From positions 1-64,000 of the forward strand of contig NZ_VSTH01000050.1 in NCBI RefSeq assembly GCF_008123965.1: a stretch of 64,000 nt of DNA, written 5' to 3'. Under the pieces are notes generated by a model. The model did not search any database. It saw nothing but the letters and a program-made list of their open reading frames with translations, and was not told the origin of the DNA. The DNA comes from Bradyrhizobium hipponense. GTDB taxonomy: Bacteria; Pseudomonadota; Alphaproteobacteria; Rhizobiales; Xanthobacteraceae. Below are positions 59,929-64,000 of the stretch, piece after piece. Each line of letters opens with the position of its first letter. Position 1 is the first letter of the stretch. The position numbers and the translations under genes are program-made.

Positions 59929-61953
59929 ATGAACCTGGAGCAGCCAACGAAGACAATCCTGATTTGCTCGTGTGAAGACACGATGCGTCTTGACGTGGCC
60001 GCGATCAAGCGCGGATGCAGCAATGGCGACGTCAAGAGTTTTCGTCACCTGTGCGGCGCCGAGCTCGGCCACTTTCGCGCAGGCGCAAAGGCAGAAAGCC
60101 CTCTGACCGTTGCCTGCACGTATCAGCAATCCTTGTTTGCGGAGGAAGCCGGCGAGCGTTCCGCGCCGATCGCTTTCGTGAACATTCGCGAGACGGCCGG
60201 CTGGTCGACCGAAGGCGCGCAAGCGGGCCCCAAAATGGCAGCGCTGCTCGCAGCGAGCGCCGTGCAGGCGCCCGATTATCCGCTGGTCACGCTTGCGAGC
60301 GACGGGGTCATCCTGATCTATGGCAGGGACGAGGCGGCGATCGAAGCTGGGAGGCTGCTTTCGGATCACCTCGATGTGACGGTGATGCTGAGGGACCCGG
60401 GCGAGATCGTCTCGCCTCTAGCAACGCCCTTCCCGGTCGTTAAGGGAACGATCCGCAACGCCAGAGGACATTTTGGCGCTTTCGAGCTCACCATCGACGA
60501 CTACGCTCGCCCGCATCCCTCTTCGCGCGATCACTACGTCTTTGAAACTCCACGCAACGGCGCCACCTCGCGTTGCGACATCATCCTTGACCTATCGGGA
60601 GAGAGACCGCTGTTTCAGGCGCATGATCTGCGCGACGGTTACTTGCGGGCCGATCCAAAGGAGCGGGGCGCGATGCTCCGCGCCGTTCTGAGCGCGCGCG
60701 ATCTCGTCGGGCGTTTCGATAAGCCAAAATACGTCGAGTTCACGCCCGATCTTTGCGCCCATTCGCGCTCGAATCTGACCGGCTGCCATCGCTGTCTTGA
60801 TCTATGCCCCACGAATGCGATCACGCCAGCCGGCAATCATGTTGCCATCGATGCCGAGATTTGCGCCGGCTGCGGCCAATGTGCCGCCGCCTGTCCGACT
60901 GGTGCCGCCTCCTACGCGTTGCCGCCCGCGGACACCGAGCTTCAGATCATCCGCGCCATGCTGCTCGCCTATCATCAGGCGGGTGGATCGAACCCCGTCC
61001 TGTTGCTGCACGATCGCCAACACGGCACGCCGTTGATCGACGCGCTGGCGCGGCACGGGGATGGCCTGCCTGCCCACGTCATCCCTCTGGCCGTCAACGA
61101 GGTGACGCAGATCGGGCTTGAGGCCGTCATCGGCGCATTTGCCTACGGAACGACCGCGTTCCGGTTTTTGCTCCGCGGCAAGCCGCGGCATGACGTGACT
61201 GGACTGACCCAAACGATCAGCATGGCAGAGACCATCCTTGGGGGCCTCGGATTTGGGCAGCGCCGGGTCACTGCTATCGAAACTGACGACCCGGATTCAA
61301 TGCTGGAGCAACTGAGGGGCATCGAGCGGTTTGCAGCGGTGAAGACGCCTGCGACGTTCAAGACGGTCGGCAAGCGGCGCGACCTGCTTCGCTTCGCGTT
61401 GAGCGAACTGCATCGTCTCGCGCCAAATCCGGTCGACGTCATTGCCTTGCCTCAGGGCGCCCCCATTGGCGCAGTGAGCGTTGATACCGGTGGATGCACG
61501 CTGTGCCTGTCCTGCGTTTCCGTCTGCCCGACCGGCGCGCTCCGCGACGATCCTGACCGCCCGATGCTCAAGTTCGTCGAAGATGCCTGCGTGCAATGCG
61601 GCCTCTGCCAGAGCACCTGTCCCGAGAAGGTCATCACGCTGAAGCCCCAGGTCGATTTCCGCGCAGGCCGCGCGCCCGCGATTGTGATCAAGGAGGAGGA
61701 GCCTGCCCTTTGCATCCGCTGCGGCACGGCGTTCGGCGTGAAGAGCACGATTGATCGCATCGCGGGCAAGCTCGAGGGCCGGCATTGGATGTATCCGGCG
61801 GGCGACAAGCGCCTCGACGCCATCAGGATGTGCGCGGATTGCCGCGTGATCGTGATGAGCGAACAGCGGTTCGATCCGTTTGTGGGCGTGCCAGAACGCG
61901 CGCCGCCCCGAACCACCGAGGATTATTTGCGCCAGCCGGACAGCAAGACCTGA
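59929..61953 (+). CDS. multi-cluster 4Fe-4S protein of the formate dehydrogenase cluster
   Basis: 674 residues with GGAGGG directly before ATG. It starts TILICSCEDTMRLDVAAIKR, a domain shared with HdrA/ferredoxin-like electron hubs, then two pairs of ferredoxin motifs. The first is CHRCLDLCP (residues 286-293) with CAGCGQCAAACP (312-322); the second is CTLCLSCVSVCP with CVQCGLCQSTCP (about 519-565). CIRCG and CADC follow near the end. Cytoplasmic. It may deliver electrons for enzyme maturation or draw them from formate oxidation. Divergent from the accessory operon, sharing a 123-base promoter region. Confidence 0.8.
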   Translation: MNLEQPTKTILICSCEDTMRLDVAAIKRGCSNGDVKSFRHLCGAELGHFRAGAKAESPLTVACTYQQSLFAEEAGERSAPIAFVNIRETAGWSTEGAQAGPKMAALLAASAVQAPDYPLVTLASDGVILIYGRDEAAIEAGRLLSDHLDVTVMLRDPGEIVSPLATPFPVVKGTIRNARGHFGAFELTIDDYARPHPSSRDHYVFETPRNGATSRCDIILDLSGERPLFQAHDLRDGYLRADPKERGAMLRAVLSARDLVGRFDKPKYVEFTPDLCAHSRSNLTGCHRCLDLCPTNAITPAGNHVAIDAEICAGCGQCAAACPTGAASYALPPADTELQIIRAMLLAYHQAGGSNPVLLLHDRQHGTPLIDALARHGDGLPAHVIPLAVNEVTQIGLEAVIGAFAYGTTAFRFLLRGKPRHDVTGLTQTISMAETILGGLGFGQRRVTAIETDDPDSMLEQLRGIERFAAVKTPATFKTVGKRRDLLRFALSELHRLAPNPVDVIALPQGAPIGAVSVDTGGCTLCLSCVSVCPTGALRDDPDRPMLKFVEDACVQCGLCQSTCPEKVITLKPQVDFRAGRAPAIVIKEEEPALCIRCGTAFGVKSTIDRIAGKLEGRHWMYPAGDKRLDAIRMCADCRVIVMSEQRFDPFVGVPERAPPRTTEDYLRQPDSKT

Positions 61954-61988
61954 GCGCGAGCGTCCGTCATTGGCGTTGGGGTCTTCAC

Positions 61989-63281
61989 CTATCGCGAGGT
62001 CGTCCGGGCCAGGAAGTCGGTCAAGGCGCGGCGGTCTTCGGCCGATCCGATGCGCTGTTCCGGCATCTTCGTTCCCGGCGTGTAGGCGTTGGGCCCGACT
62101 TCAAACAGCTTTGCGACGGTCTCGGGGGTCCAGACGATATCCATCGTCTTGAGCGCCTCGGAAAACCGATAGCCCGAGAGCGAGGCGATTTTCCGTCCGA
62201 ACAGTCCGGCGAGCGTTGGCCCTGCGCGTTGCGGCTCCTTGGCCGACAACGTGTGACAGGCAACACAAGCGCGAAAGACATCGGCGCCATGATCGCCCGC
62301 ATAGGCGGCCAGCGGATCCGCTGATGTCCCGAACAGGCTCGAACCGACCGGCTCGCCGGTATGCACGTTCCAGCGCCGGATCTTTCCGTCCGCACCTCCG
62401 GTCACGAGCGTTGCTGCATCATGCAGGAACACGACGGACCAGACCGGGAAACCCGGTCCCACGAGTGTCCGCAACACACTCCGCGACTTGCGCTCCACAA
62501 TGGCAACGGTGCCGCCGATGCCCGCGGCCGCGATCAGGGTCCCATCATCGGAAAGCGCTAAAGCGACGATCGGTGCCGAGCCTGCGGCCACCTCGCCCGC
62601 CGGCTCTCCGTCCGCAGTCAGCATGCGCAGCTTGCCGTCAGCCCCTGCCGCGACGATCTCGCCACCGGGCGCGATGGCGACGGCGTTCAATGGCGCCGGC
62701 AGTTGCACCATTTCAGGCCGGCCCTCCGGCAAACGCCAGATGCACAACGCACGATCATAGCCGACGCTCACGAGCGACATGCCGTCCGGAGCGAAGGCGA
62801 CACCATTCACATTCTGCGCGTGACCTTCGAACTCGCGGGAGGCGCCATCAGCCAAAGACCAGAGGCGCACGCTATGGTCCCAAGAGGCCGAGGCGAGCGT
62901 CGATCCGTCCGACGCCACGGCGAGTGCCACGACGGGACCGGTATGCCCCTCCAGCACTTGATCAGGCTGGGGCCGGCCGGCCGTCCATACCGCAAGCCGG
63001 GCGTCGGCCCCCGCGGTGATCATGCGGCCGTCCTGCAGGAAAGCAACGGCATTGACAGCGCCCGCATGATACCGCAGCACCTCGCCCGCTGCGTCGGTTT
63101 TCAGCGACCAGCGGATGGCGGACGTGTCGAAGCTGCCCGACAACAGACTGTCGCCGTCAGCCGAAACGGCGAGCGCACGGACGGCGCCGCCGTGACCCGC
63201 AAGCTGCGCGTGCGCCGCTGACGCAGCAACAACCTCCAGGAGGGTCGCGGCGACCCGGGCGCACGAAGCCCATCCCATCAA
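61989..63281 (-). CDS. WD40-repeat protein with C-terminal cytochrome c domain
   Basis: 430 residues. A short signal (ATLLEVVAASAAHAQ) sends it to the periplasm. Seven or so WD40 blades follow (VRALAVSADGDSLLSGSFDT, VVALAVASDGSTLASASWDH and others up to about residue 325). A class I cytochrome c domain has CVACH as haem site and TKMPEQR with the sixth-ligand Met. It converges on the 4Fe-4S gene, 35 bases apart. A periplasmic electron acceptor or scaffold linked to formate dehydrogenase is plausible. Confidence 0.85.
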   Translation of the reverse strand: MMGWASCARVAATLLEVVAASAAHAQLAGHGGAVRALAVSADGDSLLSGSFDTSAIRWSLKTDAAGEVLRYHAGAVNAVAFLQDGRMITAGADARLAVWTAGRPQPDQVLEGHTGPVVALAVASDGSTLASASWDHSVRLWSLADGASREFEGHAQNVNGVAFAPDGMSLVSVGYDRALCIWRLPEGRPEMVQLPAPLNAVAIAPGGEIVAAGADGKLRMLTADGEPAGEVAAGSAPIVALALSDDGTLIAAAGIGGTVAIVERKSRSVLRTLVGPGFPVWSVVFLHDAATLVTGGADGKIRRWNVHTGEPVGSSLFGTSADPLAAYAGDHGADVFRACVACHTLSAKEPQRAGPTLAGLFGRKIASLSGYRFSEALKTMDIVWTPETVAKLFEVGPNAYTPGTKMPEQRIGSAEDRRALTDFLARTTSR

Positions 63282-63348
63282 TCTGTGCCGACCATGGTCA
63301 CGTCCGTGCCTTCAATAATGTACGAAATAGACGTCCGCGGCATCACCT

Positions 63349-63570
63349 CTACTTCTCCGGAGCCACCACCTTCTTGGACGAGCCCTCGGGCGCCGCCTGC
63401 ATCCCGGCCGGGCTCTGGCCTTGCGGACTCTCGGCGGGCGCGCCGCCCGAACCCGTAGTGATCGGGCCCGTCAGCCCTGTGGCTGCGGCTGCTGTGGGCG
63501 ACCCTGTCTTTCCAGACTAGGCGAGCGCACCATCGAAGGCCACGACCGCTGCCAAGCGCTGCCTAGCATA
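63349..63570 (-). pseudogene. remnant of a small secreted low-complexity protein
   Basis: The frame ending at TAG 63349-63351 reads SGKTGSPTAAAATGLTGPIT and later GQSPAGMQAAPEGSSKKVVA then PEK. It looks like the mature part of the Thr/Gly/Ala-rich exported peptides common in this genus. A TAG at 63517-63519 separates it from RLAAVVAFDGALA, which looks like a signal end, and no start codon is left. Confidence 0.35.
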
Positions 63571-63761
63571 GCATGGATGTCGGTCCCTTCACGGCGTGTT
63601 CCTCCGTTGGAGCCAACCTTCAACGAGGAAGGATCGAGATCAGTTCCTGGATGCGCACTTGGTCAGTTCGCCCATTGTCCGCATTCTCCACTTGAATGGC
63701 GGCAGCGCGAGTCATAGCTTTGGTGCGTCACGTCTTTGCTCGTCATGTCAAGGAAGACGGC

Positions 63762-63998
63762 ATGCAGGGGCAATCGAGGCCATGGCTGCGAATGATCTCA
63801 TGGCTACGCGCCGTGCGCGTGCTCTCGATTGCTCCAGATCCTGCCGCCCGAGAAGCTTCGCCTCTCCTCGTCCTCACGGTCGTCGTGCTCATGCTGCTCC
63901 TCGCCATATTGGAAATCGATTTGCACAGCGCCGACCTTCAATCGCTGGGGCTAATAGGCGATGCATTTTCAATCGACCCTGTTTTTAAGAGCCCTTAA
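63762..63998 (+). CDS. small single-span membrane protein
   Basis: 78 residues from ATG 63762, chosen because AAGGAAG lies five bases upstream. The N-terminal third is basic (MQGQSRPWLRMISWLRAVRV), then one span (PLLVLTVVVLMLLLAILEI) and a short periplasmic tail (DLHSADLQSLGLIGDAFSID). The stop is two bases before the window end. Family unknown. Confidence 0.5.
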   Translation: MQGQSRPWLRMISWLRAVRVLSIAPDPAAREASPLLVLTVVVLMLLLAILEIDLHSADLQSLGLIGDAFSIDPVFKSP

Positions 63999-64000
63999 AG

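Overview
The window looks like chromosome of an alphaproteobacterium close to Bradyrhizobium. GC is high, and it carries many small-protein families common in that genus (DUF3606, short H-NS-like N-termini, DnaJ-type zinc fingers), a membrane-bound formate dehydrogenase with its rhizobial accessory block, and several aromatic and ureide catabolic clusters. This assignment is inference from gene content; no rRNA or tRNA gene was seen.

Layout. (1) 1-8.3 kb: a low-density accessory stretch of very small genes and decaying ones. It holds genes with in-frame stops, a frameshifted DNA ligase, a frameshifted ribbon-helix-helix gene, a duplicated gene-end-plus-hairpin unit, an H-NS-like dimerisation domain without a DNA-binding part, and a string of small membrane proteins. 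(2) 8.4-15.5 kb: a type I secretion locus. Two Gly/Asn-rich repeat proteins are followed by an ABC exporter and its membrane-fusion protein, with a LuxR-type regulator with a degenerate receiver next door. (3) 15.9-18.4 kb: wrecked mobility genes (a tyrosine integrase in several pieces and an IS91-family transposase with an internal stop), which I read as the edge of an old genomic island. (4) 18.6-34.7 kb: an aromatic-acid catabolic region. A gentisate 1,2-dioxygenase / fumarylpyruvate-type hydrolase / hotdog thioesterase / EthD operon is divergent from an indolepyruvate:ferredoxin oxidoreductase pair with two MarR genes. A five-gene operon follows (reductase, Rieske alpha and beta, CoA ligase, SDR), then a flavin reductase and an MFS transporter. 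A near-identical palindrome sits at the promoters of both iorA and the reductase operon. (5) 34.8-50.6 kb: IclR, LysR and RpiR regulators around a ureide/cyclic-amide cluster (ureidoglycine aminohydrolase-like cupin, hydantoin/allantoin-type racemase, two NodB-fold amidohydrolases of PuuE type, an M20 hydrolase, two solute-binding proteins and a complete Dpp/Opp-type transporter). (6) 50.6-63.3 kb: a Cys-type, Tat-exported, three-subunit formate dehydrogenase, a TorD chaperone carrying an N-terminal helix-turn-helix, and five or six conserved accessory genes, with a divergent multi-cluster ferredoxin and a WD40-cytochrome c protein.

Working together. In region 4 the CoA ligase, Rieske oxygenase and SDR probably activate and hydroxylate an aromatic acid. 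A 4-hydroxybenzoyl-CoA-type thioesterase would release the hydroxylated acid, and the gentisate-type dioxygenase plus FAH-family hydrolase would open and split the ring. IorAB would feed in from arylpyruvates. In region 5 a transporter imports a cyclic ureide or short peptide that the racemase, deacetylase-fold hydrolases, M20 enzyme and cupin would process. In region 6 formate is oxidised outside the membrane and electrons pass through FdhB and the cytochrome b subunit to quinone. The substrates of regions 2 and 4 are the least certain points.
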